Shown here one piece after another: positions 48,645 to 57,611 of a DNA stretch of 64,000 nt (position 1 is the first letter of the stretch; each line of letters begins with the position of its first letter). Position numbers and translations under genes: made by a program. The notes below the pieces were generated by a model that ran no database searches, had not been told where the DNA came from, and worked only from the letters and a program-made list of their open reading frames with translations. Location: assembly GCA_910575165.1 (NCBI GenBank), contig CAJTDS010000001.1, forward strand, positions 248,001 through 312,000, written 5' to 3'. The stretch comes from Eggerthellaceae bacterium (lineage in GTDB: Bacteria; Actinomycetota; Coriobacteriia; Coriobacteriales; Eggerthellaceae).

Positions 48645-49871
48645 GTGTATCCCATTCTGAAGACAGAAGCGCTCAACGGCGAGGTTACACGCATGGTGGT
48701 GGAAGCGCCGGCCATCGCGCGCAAGATACAGCCCGGTCAGTTCATCATGCTGCGAATCGACGAGCGCGGCGAACGCATCCCGCTGACCATGAACGAGGCC
48801 GATCCCGAAGCCGGCACGGTGACCATCGTGTTCCAGGCGGTGGGGGCCACCACCATGCGTTTGGCGAAGATGCGAGCTGGCCAGAGCCTGCTGGACTTTT
48901 CCGGGCCCTTCGGCAAGCCCACCGAACTCGAAGGCGTGCGCAAGGCGTGCGTCATCGGCGGCGGATTGGGCACGGCCATTGCGTACCCCCAGGCCAAGTG
49001 GCTGTTCGACCATGGCGCCCAGGTAGACGTGATCCTGGGCTTCCGCACGAAGGACCTCATCATCTTGGAAGACGAGCTGCGCGCCTGCTCCACTACCTGC
49101 ACCGTGGTCACCGACGACGGGAGCAACGGGAACAAGGGCCTGGTCACGCAGCCGCTGGCCAAACGCATCGCCGAAGGGGCCGACTACGACGCGGTGCTGG
49201 CCGTGGGGCCGGTCATCATGATGAAGTTCGTGGCCGAGACCACCCGCGAGCCGGGCATCCGCACCTTGGTGTCTATGAACCCGCTCATGATTGACGGCAC
49301 AGGCATGTGCGGCGGCTGTCGCGTGAAGGTGGGCGACGAGTACCTGCACGCCTGCGTGGATGGCCCCGACTTCGACGGGCACCAGGTGGACTTCGACGAT
49401 GCCATGCGCCGCGGCGTGATGTACCGCAGCTTCGAGCAGGTGGCCGTGGCGGCGCTCAACGGCGAGGAGCTGCCCGAAGGCCGCGAGTGCGCAGCTACGG
49501 CCGAGCCCCTGGTGGAGATGGAGCTCTCCCCCAAGCAAGGCACGGTGCAGGCCGAAACCGCCTTCGCTTCCGATGCCGAGGTCGCGGCGGCCGAGCCTGC
49601 GTCCGCGACGGCCGGCGCCCCCGTCCAGGCTGCATCGCAGGAGGTGCTGCCGCCCCGCAACAAGGTCAACGACGACTGGCGCCGCTACGCCGCCCAGCGG
49701 GCCAATGCGGCATGGCGCGCCTCCCACGAAACCTACCAGCAGGAGAAGGTGGCCTGGGAGCACGTGGTCCAAGCCAGCCGCAACGGCGCCGGCTGGTCGG
49801 ACGCTTCGGAAAACCCCATGGCCCACAGCAAGCCCGGCTATTCGGGGCACTCCGGCCGCCGTCGGTGGTAG
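48645..49871 (+). CDS. NfnA-like FAD/[2Fe-2S] subunit of NADH-dependent ferredoxin:NADP oxidoreductase
   Basis: The 408-residue protein has an N-terminal FAD domain (PGQFIMLRIDERGERIPLTM), the NAD-binding turn VIGGGLGTAIAYP, and the [2Fe-2S] part DGTGMCGGCRVKVGDEYLHA followed by CVDGPDFDGHQVDFD, which carries the Asp plus three Cys ligands of NfnA. The enzyme couples NADH, ferredoxin and NADP+ by electron bifurcation. The core ends near residue 280; the last ~120 residues are an Ala/Glu/Ser-rich extension. Start GTG 48645 follows GGGAGGGG. NfnB is 52 bases downstream. Confidence 0.85.
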   Translation: MYPILKTEALNGEVTRMVVEAPAIARKIQPGQFIMLRIDERGERIPLTMNEADPEAGTVTIVFQAVGATTMRLAKMRAGQSLLDFSGPFGKPTELEGVRKACVIGGGLGTAIAYPQAKWLFDHGAQVDVILGFRTKDLIILEDELRACSTTCTVVTDDGSNGNKGLVTQPLAKRIAEGADYDAVLAVGPVIMMKFVAETTREPGIRTLVSMNPLMIDGTGMCGGCRVKVGDEYLHACVDGPDFDGHQVDFDDAMRRGVMYRSFEQVAVAALNGEELPEGRECAATAEPLVEMELSPKQGTVQAETAFASDAEVAAAEPASATAGAPVQAASQEVLPPRNKVNDDWRRYAAQRANAAWRASHETYQQEKVAWEHVVQASRNGAGWSDASENPMAHSKPGYSGHSGRRRW

Positions 49872-49923
49872 CGTCGGCGACAGCGATAGGCGGAAGCGGC
49901 AGCGCAGGTTCTAGGAGACGATC

Positions 49924-51507
49924 ATGGCGACATCCTACACGGTGAACAAGCAGAAGACGAAGACCCCCATGCCCGAGCTGGACCCGGTGATGCGCTCCGA
50001 GTGCTTCGAGGAAGTGGCGCGCGGCTACAACGCCCAGCAGGCCATGGAGGAGGCGGCCCGGTGTCTGCAGTGCCCGAAAGCCCCGTGCGTGGGCGGCTGC
50101 CCGGTGGGCGTGCCCATCCCGCAGTTTCTGGAGCAGGTGGCCCATGGCCGGTTCGACGAAGCGTACAGGCTGGTGAAACGCGAAAACGCGCTGCCGGCGG
50201 TGTGCGGGCGCGTGTGTCCGCAGGAAACCCAGTGCGAAGGGGTATGTACGCGGGGCCGCGCCGGCGAGCCGGTGGCTATTGGCAAGCTGGAGCGGTTCGT
50301 GGCCGATTGGGCCATGGCCCAGCAGGAATCCGACGAGCTTTTGGATGCGCAGGAGGCCCCCGAAGTGGGCGCGGCCGAGGTAGCGGCTCAGTCGGGCGGC
50401 TACAGCCAGGGGATGGTGGAGGCGGGCGCCGAGGCGCTCATGGCCGAGCCGGATTCCCTGAGCCCTGCCATCGCCGCTGTCGAAACTACTGCGGGCGAAG
50501 GTTCCTGCGAAGGGGATTTGACCGGCTACCGCGTAGCCATGGTGGGCTCGGGCCCGGCGTCGCTTACCTGCGCCGGCGAGCTGGCCCGCCGCGGAGCCGA
50601 CGTCACCGTGTTCGAGGCGCTGCACAAGCTTGGCGGGGTGCTCACCTACGGCATCCCCGAGTTCCGCCTGCCCAAGAGCTTGGTGGATACCGAGATCTCC
50701 ACTTTGTCCGATATGGGCGTGTCCTTCGAAGCGAACTCGGTGGTGGGCAAGCTCTACGACGTTGACGAGCTCTTGGGCCCCATGGGTTTTCAGGCGGTGT
50801 TCGTGGCGCCTGGCGCCGGGCTTCCCAGCTACCTGGGCATTCCCGGCGAAGGCTCGCTGGGCGTGATGACCGCCAACGAGCTGCTCACCCGCGTGAACCT
50901 GATGCGCGCCTACGAGTTCCCCGCGGCAGACACGCCGGTGTATTCCGGCCAGGAGTGCGTGGTGGTGGGCGGCGGCAACGTGGCCATGGACGCCGCGCGC
51001 ACGGCCAAGCGCCTTGGCGCCACCGTCACCGTGGTGTATCGCCGCGGCCGCGAGGAAATGCCCGCTCGTGCCGAAGAGATCGCCCATGCCGAAGAGGAGG
51101 GCATCCGCTTCCAGCTGCTCACGAACCCGGTGGGCGTGCTGTCCAACGACGACGGCTGGGTGCGCGGCGTGGAGTGCGTCTCCATGCAGCTGGGCGAGCC
51201 CGACGACCAAGGGCGCCGTCGACCCGTGGAAGTGCCCAACAGCGCCTTCGTCATCCCGGCCGATATGATGGTGGTGGCCGTGGGCAACCGCACCAACCCC
51301 CTGATTGCGCAGACCACGCCGGGCATGGAAGTGACTTCGCGCAACCTGATCGTGGCCGATCCCGAAACCGGCGCCACTACGAAGCCGGGCGTGTTCGCGG
51401 GCGGAGACGCGGTCATCGGCGCTGCCACGGTGATTCTGGCCATGGGTGCCGGCAAGCGAGCTGCGGCTGCTATGGGCGACTACCTGAAGAAGACCTACCC
51501 GCGCTAG
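49924..51507 (+). CDS. NfnB-like/glutamate synthase small subunit-type flavoprotein
   Basis: The 527-residue protein has an N-terminal double [4Fe-4S] module (CLQCPKAPCVGGCPVGVPI, VCGRVCPQETQCEGVC), a FAD-binding GSGPASLTCAGELA with VFEALHKLGGVLTYGIPEFRLP, an NADP-binding VVGGGNVAMDAARTAKRLG and the C-terminal FAGGDAVIGAATVILAMGAG. It forms the large subunit of NfnAB together with the preceding gene. A 60-residue Ala/Glu-rich insertion separates the Fe-S and FAD domains (about residues 140-200). A stand-alone GltD activity cannot be excluded, but the NfnA partner makes Nfn more likely. Confidence 0.88.
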   Translation: MATSYTVNKQKTKTPMPELDPVMRSECFEEVARGYNAQQAMEEAARCLQCPKAPCVGGCPVGVPIPQFLEQVAHGRFDEAYRLVKRENALPAVCGRVCPQETQCEGVCTRGRAGEPVAIGKLERFVADWAMAQQESDELLDAQEAPEVGAAEVAAQSGGYSQGMVEAGAEALMAEPDSLSPAIAAVETTAGEGSCEGDLTGYRVAMVGSGPASLTCAGELARRGADVTVFEALHKLGGVLTYGIPEFRLPKSLVDTEISTLSDMGVSFEANSVVGKLYDVDELLGPMGFQAVFVAPGAGLPSYLGIPGEGSLGVMTANELLTRVNLMRAYEFPAADTPVYSGQECVVVGGGNVAMDAARTAKRLGATVTVVYRRGREEMPARAEEIAHAEEEGIRFQLLTNPVGVLSNDDGWVRGVECVSMQLGEPDDQGRRRPVEVPNSAFVIPADMMVVAVGNRTNPLIAQTTPGMEVTSRNLIVADPETGATTKPGVFAGGDAVIGAATVILAMGAGKRAAAAMGDYLKKTYPR

Positions 51508-51788
51508 GGGTTGCTGGCTTTTGTCTACCTGACCGGGCTGGCGGCGTGCGGGCGCAGTACCTTCGCTTGTCCTCGCTTCGCCTGTGCATCGAGTTTGCAC
51601 CTGCTCGCTGCTGCGGAATCGCTCAGGTGCCATGCCGCTGCCCCTCGGTCCTGCTGCGTGGTGCATGCCTGCCTGTTCGTGCAGGCCTCTTCTGCTGGAT
51701 GGGGTTGGATGTTCGTCGTTCGGCGACTGCCGTGCCGTTCTGTCGGTTCCTTCTGCCGGGCGCTTGCGGTTTTTGGGGCGGCTTGCAG

Positions 51789-51794
51789 TACAAT
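51789..51794 (+). promoter_or_regulatory. -10 box TACAAT before cobalamin riboswitch
   Basis: TACAAT lies directly upstream of the riboswitch; TTGCGG 19 bases earlier is a possible -35. Confidence 0.4.
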
Positions 51795-51802
51795 GACCCG
51801 TG

Positions 51803-51995
51803 CTCATTGGCTCCGTGGGGGCGCGTTGGATGCGCGCGGCTTCATGCTTCGGGGAATGCGGGTGCGAATCCCGCGCTATACCAGTAACCGTAAGGAGCGT
51901 ACGTCGGGAGGGCTTCGTGCTGGCTGCCGTGTTTCGGGTGGCTGGAGTAGCGGAGCTTTCTGTGCGGCGCCGAAGTCGGAATACCGATCCCGGTA
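51803..51995 (+). ncRNA. Cobalamin riboswitch
   Basis: The core GGGAATGCGGGTGCGAATCC with CGCGCTATACCAGTAACCG matches the conserved B12-box pattern (GGGAA..GGTG.GAATCC..CTG..CC.GTAACCG). The 3' element AAGTCGGAATACCG matches AGNCAGGANACC of the closing helix. The next gene, 31 bases on, encodes a DUF4430 lipoprotein. Adenosyl- or methylcobalamin should lower its expression. Region 51508-51802 before it shows no gene. Confidence 0.85.
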
Positions 51996-52026
51996 ACAAG
52001 GAGCCCTGGAAGAAAGAGGTTTCATC

Positions 52027-52503
52027 ATGGTTCGTTTCGCAACGGTGCTTTCCGCTTGGGCGGGGCAGGCCAAGGCTTCGCGCGTGCTGTTCGCCTTGGC
52101 TCTGGCTGCGGCGCTCGGCACGGGCGTTTTGGCCGGCTGCAGCTCCGATGGGGGATCGAGCGCAAGCACGGGTTCGCAGGATTCCGCCCAGCAGGCGCCT
52201 GCTTCCGACGTGGTCACCGTTACCGTGGGCAATACCGTTACCGACGAGACGCTGGCCTCGGGCGAGGTGGAGCTGCCGGAGGGGGCGACGGCCCTGGATG
52301 CGCTGCAGGCTTTGGACGTTGAGGTTACGGTGGAGGATTCCGCCTACGGTGCCTACGTGAGCGCCATCAACGGCGTTGCCAGCGAGGGCATGAGCGGCTG
52401 GACCTTCGCTATCAACGGCGAGATGCCCTCTGTGTCCGCCGGCGAGGCCGAGGTGCAGCCGGGAGATACGGTGGAGTGGACCTACATCGACATGTCGGAA
52501 TAG
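52027..52503 (+). CDS. DUF4430 lipoprotein (transcobalamin-like, predicted cobalamin binding)
   Basis: The 158-residue protein has a lipoprotein signal ending GTGVLAGCSSDGG (lipid-modified Cys), a Ser/Gln linker and a DUF4430 domain (ASGEVELPEGATALDALQAL, SAINGVASEGMSGWTFAING, VQPGDTVEWTYI). DUF4430 corresponds to the C-terminal domain of transcobalamin/intrinsic factor. Being directly behind a cobalamin riboswitch, it is very likely a surface B12-capturing protein. SD AAAGAGG precedes ATG. No B12 ABC transporter is adjacent. Confidence 0.85.
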   Translation: MVRFATVLSAWAGQAKASRVLFALALAAALGTGVLAGCSSDGGSSASTGSQDSAQQAPASDVVTVTVGNTVTDETLASGEVELPEGATALDALQALDVEVTVEDSAYGAYVSAINGVASEGMSGWTFAINGEMPSVSAGEAEVQPGDTVEWTYIDMSE

Positions 52504-52519
52504 GCTGCGGTACGCGACT

Positions 52520-53986
52520 ATGAACGAGCCCTTCGACGCGATCGCCTACATCAACGAACCGCGCTGGCAGGCATCGCGTCTGGGGCTTCATCGCATCCGC
52601 GACCTGATGGAGCGCCTGGGCCGTCCCCAGGACCGTTTGCGCTTCGTCCATGTGGCCGGCACGAACGGCAAGGGCTCCACCTGCGCCTACCTCGCCTCCA
52701 TCCTGAGGTCTGCCGGCTACCGGACGGGGCTTTTTACCAGCCCTTACATCGAGCGCTTCGAGGAGCGCATTCAGGTTGACGGCGTACTCATCGCGCCGGA
52801 AGCGCTTTGCCAGGCAACGCTGCAGGTGCGCGAGGCTGCCGAGGCCCAGGCTGCCGAAACCGGCGAACATGCCACGGAGTTCGAGCTTATGACCGCCGTG
52901 GCTCTGGTGCACTTCGCCGCTGTCAGCTGCGACATCGTGGTGCTTGAGGTGGGGCTGGGCGGCCGCCTGGATTCCACCAACGTCATCGGCCCGCCCGAGG
53001 TGGCCGTCATTACGCGCATCGGACTCGACCATACGGCCTTGCTGGGCGACAGCCCGGCGGCTATTGCGGGAGAGAAGGCGGGCATCATCAAGCCGGGGTG
53101 CGCGGTGGTGGCCTATCCGCAGGACGACGAAGGGGCGGCCCGCGCCATCGCCCAGGCGGCGTCCCGATGCGAGACGCCGCTGATCGTAGCCGATTTCAGC
53201 CAGCTTACCGTAGGCGAGGTTCGTTCGGCGGGGGAGAACGCTGCCGTGGAATCGGATGCGCGCCTTCCGCTGTCGGGCGACCTCGTGCGATGCTTCGCGT
53301 ACCGCAATCGTTCTTACCGCACGGCGCTGCTGGCCTCCTATCAGCCTTGCAACGCCGCGCTTGCCATCGAGGCGGCCCGGGTGCTCGCAGCTCGCGGATG
53401 GCGGATTCCCGAAAGCGCCATCGAGGCGGGAGTGGCTGCGGCCCGCTGGCCTGGGCGCTTCGAGCTGATGCCCGTCGTGCCCGGCCGGCCAACCATCGTG
53501 GTGGACGGAGGTCACAACCCCCAAGGCGCCCAGGCGCTTGCAGCCTCGCTGGCCGACGTGTTTCCAGGCCGGCGCTGCGTGTTCGTCATGGGGGTGCTGG
53601 CGGACAAGGACTACGCGGCCATGGTCGAAGCGGTGCTGCCCCAGGCCCAGGCCTTCGTGACCGTCACGCCGCCGAACCCGCGCGCCCTTTCGGCCGAAGA
53701 CCTGGCCGAATGCATTCGTGCTGCAGCTGCTTCCAAGGGGGTTCCGACAGAAACCGCAGTCGGCGAATCGGCCTTGCCGGCGCAGGCCGCCAAGCCATGT
53801 GCTAGCGATTGTGCGCTCGATGGCGAGCCCTCATCGCCTCTGGTCGTCCGTGCGGCCGCTGGCTACGACGACGCCCTGCGAACCGCCGTCGCCCTCGCCG
53901 GCCCCTGCGGCCTGGTGGTGGCCTTCGGCAGCCTCTACGCCATAGCCGACATCAAGCGCGGGATCATGCCAGGGGGACGGGGATGA
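52520..53986 (+). CDS. folC: Folylpolyglutamate/dihydrofolate synthase (FolC)
   Basis: The 488-residue protein has the Mur-ligase-like P-loop VAGTNGKGSTCAYLASIL, TGLFTSPYIERFEERI, LEVGLGGRLDSTNVI, and IGLDHTALLGDSPAAIAGEKA, and the C-terminal domain IVVDGGHNPQGAQALA. It attaches glutamate to dihydropteroate or folate. A 60-residue Ala-rich loop before the C-terminus is unusual (about residues 400-455). It is 16 bases after the DUF4430 gene, so it may be co-transcribed and partly under riboswitch control. Confidence 0.93.
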   Translation: MNEPFDAIAYINEPRWQASRLGLHRIRDLMERLGRPQDRLRFVHVAGTNGKGSTCAYLASILRSAGYRTGLFTSPYIERFEERIQVDGVLIAPEALCQATLQVREAAEAQAAETGEHATEFELMTAVALVHFAAVSCDIVVLEVGLGGRLDSTNVIGPPEVAVITRIGLDHTALLGDSPAAIAGEKAGIIKPGCAVVAYPQDDEGAARAIAQAASRCETPLIVADFSQLTVGEVRSAGENAAVESDARLPLSGDLVRCFAYRNRSYRTALLASYQPCNAALAIEAARVLAARGWRIPESAIEAGVAAARWPGRFELMPVVPGRPTIVVDGGHNPQGAQALAASLADVFPGRRCVFVMGVLADKDYAAMVEAVLPQAQAFVTVTPPNPRALSAEDLAECIRAAAASKGVPTETAVGESALPAQAAKPCASDCALDGEPSSPLVVRAAAGYDDALRTAVALAGPCGLVVAFGSLYAIADIKRGIMPGGRG

Positions 53987-54091
53987 TGGCATGGGGGCGC
54001 ATGGCGCTATCATGCCGGGGGCGGGGTAACGTCGTCTTGCCGGTCGGCCGCCTTCCCCAATGGTGACGCTCCCCGACTACCGAGCACATGA

Positions 54092-54126
54092 AAAGGCGCC
54101 CGAGCCTCTTCGGATCGGGCGCCTTT
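54092..54126. terminator. Bidirectional terminator between folC and acpP
   Basis: AAAGGCGCCCGA and TCGGGCGCCTTT form a 12-bp stem with an 11-base loop. On the minus strand the stem ends in TTTT, so it terminates the acyl carrier protein transcript; on the plus strand CTTT follows. Confidence 0.75.
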
Positions 54127-54152
54127 GCTGTTGCCGTTGCGTTTGCTTGCTC

Positions 54153-54383
54153 TTACAGCCCCTGGATGTATTCCACCAGCTGGTCGACGGTTTCCAGACC
54201 CTCGGGGTCGCCGAAGTCCACGTCCAGGCGGTCCTCCAGCTCGCAGACCAGCTCTACCATGTCGATGCTGTCGATCCCCAAGGTCTCGAAGGTGGATTCG
54301 CCCGTCACGGTTTCGGGGGCGATGTCCAGCTTCTCCTGCAGGATGTCGCGGACCACGTCCAAAGTCTCAGCGTTAGCGGCCAT
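54153..54383 (-). CDS. acpP: Acyl carrier protein
   Basis: The 76-residue acidic four-helix protein contains GIDSIDMVELVCELEDRL, in which Ser of DSI is the phosphopantetheine attachment site. DVVRDILQEKL and the C-terminal VDQLVEYI are typical ACP helices. Start ATG 54383 follows GGGAGA. No fatty acid synthesis gene is adjacent. Confidence 0.93.
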   Translation of the reverse strand: MAANAETLDVVRDILQEKLDIAPETVTGESTFETLGIDSIDMVELVCELEDRLDVDFGDPEGLETVDQLVEYIQGL

Positions 54384-54505
54384 GTTTCTTGTCTCCCATC
54401 GGTGAATCGTCGGTGCGGGGCATCGGCGCGCGGTGCCCTCAATGCGTCGTTGCCGGATTGAGGGCACCAACCGGTAAGCTGCGCCCGTCCGGTGCCTCGG
54501 CGCTT

Positions 54506-55087
54506 CTACTCTTCCGTTTGCTTCAGCAGGCCGTAGCCGCCGTCGTCGCGACGGTACAGCACGTTGACCAGGCCGGAATCGCGGTCGGTGTAGGCGAAGA
54601 AGTCGTGGCCCAGAAGGTCGATCTGCACTAGCGCCTCGTCCTGCGTCATGGGGGCGAACTCGATCTCCTTCACGCGCACGATCTCTTCGTCTTCGGTCAG
54701 CTCGGCCATCAGGCTGTCGGCGTCGAACTCGCCAGTGGGCACGATGGGAGCCACGCGGATGCTCTCCTCCTCGGCGCGCACCTTGCGGTCGATGACGCGG
54801 GTCTTGTACTTGCGCAGCTGGCGCAGCACCTTGGCGGCGGCTACGTCGATGGCTGCGTACATATCCTCTTCGTGCTCCTCCACGCGGATGATGTGGCCCT
54901 TCGGGCGCAGCGTGACCTCGCAGACGGCGGGACGGGGGTTGGCGGGGTTCTTCTCAACGAACAGCACCACTTCGGCGTCGAGCGGGCTGATGTCCATAAC
55001 CTTCATCGAGTTACCGATTTTCTCCTCCGCGTACTCCCGCAGGCTCTCGGTTACGGGCATTTTGCGGCCGGTGACGGTAATGCTCAT
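54506..55087 (-). CDS. hpf: Long-form ribosome hibernation promoting factor
   Basis: The 193-residue protein has an S30AE domain (TVTGRKMPVTESLREYAEEK, VCEVTLRPKGHIIRVEE, DMYAAIDVAAAKVLRQLRKYK) and a C-terminal dimerisation domain (IVRVKEIEFAPMTQDEALVQ, LLGHDFFAYTDRD, VLYRRDDGGYGLL). Both parts together define long HPF, which pairs 70S ribosomes into 100S dimers in stationary phase. Start ATG 55087 follows GAGGTGAT. It is divergent from the nhaA gene. Confidence 0.92.
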   Translation of the reverse strand: MSITVTGRKMPVTESLREYAEEKIGNSMKVMDISPLDAEVVLFVEKNPANPRPAVCEVTLRPKGHIIRVEEHEEDMYAAIDVAAAKVLRQLRKYKTRVIDRKVRAEEESIRVAPIVPTGEFDADSLMAELTEDEEIVRVKEIEFAPMTQDEALVQIDLLGHDFFAYTDRDSGLVNVLYRRDDGGYGLLKQTEE

Positions 55088-55210
55088 GGTTATCACCTCT
55101 TTGATCGAAGCGTACAGTGACCATAGGATACCGCAACTCGGCCCACCCCGCTGCCGTGCCCGCGAAGGTTACGGAAACGATTCAAAGGCCCAGCGCTCCG
55201 CCGGTTTTCG

Positions 55211-55330
55211 TTTTGGCTGATTTTTCCGTTTCTGCATTTGCCGTGGCTGAAATCTCCGGCTTTGCATACCTGTCTGGCTGATTTCTCCGGTTTTGCATGC
55301 GAAAAAGGGGAGGCGGCGATGCAAAACTGG
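55211..55330. repeat. Degenerate ~32-bp tandem repeats with inverted end
   Basis: Three related units begin near 55213, 55244 and 55276 with GGCTGA..T.TCCG.TT.TGCAT. The last unit CCGGTTTTGCAT (55287-55298) is repeated inverted as ATGCAAAACTGG (55319-55330). They occupy the 694-base gap 55088-55781, whose remainder (55340-55500) is full of CTGCGAAGC-like words. No believable gene is present; a TAATTG-type -10 may lie near 55723. Confidence 0.6.
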
Positions 55331-55781
55331 AATTTTCAACCATAAAGCATCCGGCTGCGAAGCCGAACGCGAGGCACCCAACCGCTAAAACGGCCATAAG
55401 GCATCCAGCTGCGAAGCATCATTTCGCGAAGCGTCAAGCTGCGAAGTCATTGCCTGCAAAGCGCTTGCTTGCGAAGCGCACGCACGCAAGGTGCTTCCGT
55501 CCGCCCAGCCGCGAAGGACGCTCCCGAACGCCGCTGTCGCCCTACCGCGAGGCCATCGCCCCCTCAAGCTCGCTGCTGCTAAACAGAGAAGCCATCGCCC
55601 ACAAGGCTGCTGCCGAGCCGCAAAGCGGCCCCCCAAGTCCGCCGGCCCTCTGCACGACATCGCCCCTTTACCGTTCGATGACCGTGGACGCTGCACGCCG
55701 AAACAAGGACGCTGAAAAAGGATAATTGATCTATCATTACTAGTTTCAAGAAGATGGTACGGCTCGGCGGCAAGGACTATC

Positions 55782-57611
55782 ATGGCAAGTGAGAAGCAGG
55801 CTACCCCGCATCTGTTCATCGACGAGGTGCAGGGGCATCAGAAGCGCTACAGCAAACTCGTGCAGTTCACCCACTCCTCCACGAAGGCCGCAGGCGTCAT
55901 GCTGTTGGCTGCTATCGTGGCGCTCGTGGTAGCGAACTCGGCGGTCTACGAGCCTTTCATCCATTTCTGGCATACGGAAGTGGGCTTTATCTTCGGCGGC
56001 ACCGAGCAGACCATGTCGCTGGCGCACATCATCAATGACGTGTTCATGGCCATTTTCTTCCTGTTGGTAGGCCTGGAAGTGAAGTACGAGATGACCGTGG
56101 GCGAGCTTACGAACATCCGCGCGGCGCTGCTGCCCATCATGGGCGCGGTCGGCGGCGTTGCCATGCCCATTGTCATCTATCTGCTGTTCAACGCCTCGAA
56201 CGCCGAAGCGGTCCATGGCTGGGGCGTTCCCACCGCTACCGATATCGCCTTCGCGCTGGGTATTCTGGCGTTGCTGGGCAACCGCGTGCCCGCCGGCGTG
56301 CGCGTGTTCCTGTCCACCCTTGCCGTGGCCGACGACATCATCGCCATTCTCATCATTGCCATTTTCTACGGACAGACGCCGAAGGTGTTCTGGTTGATGG
56401 CCGCTGTAATCGTCATGATCGTGCTTATTGCCATGAACCGCAGCCATATCTACTCGCTCTTGCCCTACATCCTCATGGGTGGTGTGTTGTGGTATTGCGT
56501 GTTCATGTCGGGCATCCATTCCACCATCGCTGGCGTGCTGCTGGCCTTTGCCATTCCGTCGGGCTCGCGCGTGAATCTGCGCACGTTCGGCTTGTGGTCG
56601 GGCAAGAAGTTGAAGGAGGCCCACGACACCTTCCAGCCCGAGACACCGGTCATCGCCCAGGGCGAGTACATCGAGACAGTGACCGACCTGTCCCGCGTGG
56701 CGCGCCAGGTGGTGCCCCCGGCCACGCGCCTGGAGCACAAGCTGTACCCGTGGGTTTACTTCGGCATCCTGCCGGTATTCGCCCTCACTAACGCCGACGT
56801 GTCTTTCGCCGGCATCGACATGGGGGCGATGCTGACTGACCCGGTGCTCTACGGCGTGTTCTTCGGTCTGTTGCTGGGCAAGCCGCTGGGCATTCTGGCC
56901 ATGAGCTTCATCTGCGTGAAAACGAAGCTGGGGGCGCTTCCGGAGAACGTGAACTGGGGGCATATGGTGGGCGCGGCCATTCTGGGCGGTGTCGGATTTA
57001 CCATGGCTATTTTCGTGGCGAATTTGGCCTACACCGACGAGATGCATATTGCCACGGCTAAGCTGGGCATTCTGGCGGCGTCGCTTATGGCGGGCATCAT
57101 CGGCTTCGTGTTCCTGATGCTGCAGGCCAAGCGGGCGCAGAAGCAGGGCGTGGCCTTCTCCGAAAGCGGCGATGACTTCGCGGAGGGGGAGGCCGAGCAC
57201 GCGGGTGGCCTCAACGCGTTGCGCAACCCCGAGCTGCAGGCGCGCATCGATGCGGCCCGGGCGCGTCGTAACGTGTTCGAGATCGTGGTGGACCTGGGGC
57301 CGACGGGTCTTCTGGGCGGCGGCAGCGTGAGGGACGTACGCGACGCCCTGAAGGACGAGATGATCCGTGTGCTGCAGGAGGAAGGGCGCGACGACCTGAT
57401 TGAGAAGTTGCAGCTGCAGTTCCAGGAAGATGAGCGTGCCGCTCCGCTTGCGGCCATTCAGGACTTGGTGCTGCAGGAGCACGGCGAGGACGCACTGCTG
57501 CGTACCGAGGTGATGACCAGCGAAGACGCTGTGTTCACGAACCTGGTGAAGCAATCGGCTGAGGCCGCCGACGAAACCGAGGAGCAGCACGTGGAGGGCG
57601 TGGCCAAGTAG
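55782..57611 (+). CDS. nhaA: Na+/H+ antiporter NhaA with C-terminal cytoplasmic domain
   Basis: The 609-residue protein has about 12 helices (residues ~35-445) with the NhaA hallmarks: AFALGILALLGNRVPAGVR, LSTLAVADDIIAILIIAIFY (the two ion-binding Asp), FFLLVGLEVKYE and GGVGFTMAIFVANLAY. After the last helix comes a ~160-residue acidic cytoplasmic extension (NVFEIVVDLGPTGLL, then EEGRDDLIEKLQLQFQEDE) not found in E. coli NhaA (388 aa). It exchanges Na+ for H+ and helps pH and salt homeostasis. Confidence 0.92.
   Translation: MASEKQATPHLFIDEVQGHQKRYSKLVQFTHSSTKAAGVMLLAAIVALVVANSAVYEPFIHFWHTEVGFIFGGTEQTMSLAHIINDVFMAIFFLLVGLEVKYEMTVGELTNIRAALLPIMGAVGGVAMPIVIYLLFNASNAEAVHGWGVPTATDIAFALGILALLGNRVPAGVRVFLSTLAVADDIIAILIIAIFYGQTPKVFWLMAAVIVMIVLIAMNRSHIYSLLPYILMGGVLWYCVFMSGIHSTIAGVLLAFAIPSGSRVNLRTFGLWSGKKLKEAHDTFQPETPVIAQGEYIETVTDLSRVARQVVPPATRLEHKLYPWVYFGILPVFALTNADVSFAGIDMGAMLTDPVLYGVFFGLLLGKPLGILAMSFICVKTKLGALPENVNWGHMVGAAILGGVGFTMAIFVANLAYTDEMHIATAKLGILAASLMAGIIGFVFLMLQAKRAQKQGVAFSESGDDFAEGEAEHAGGLNALRNPELQARIDAARARRNVFEIVVDLGPTGLLGGGSVRDVRDALKDEMIRVLQEEGRDDLIEKLQLQFQEDERAAPLAAIQDLVLQEHGEDALLRTEVMTSEDAVFTNLVKQSAEAADETEEQHVEGVAK

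Noticed and set aside
49666-51999. 777-codon minus-strand frame opposite NfnB
   Set aside because: Antisense shadow; it also covers the cobalamin riboswitch.
55297-55725. 142-codon plus-strand frame in the hpf-nhaA gap
   Set aside because: Made of repeated AK/RK words caused by GCGAAGC repeats; no SD and no family.
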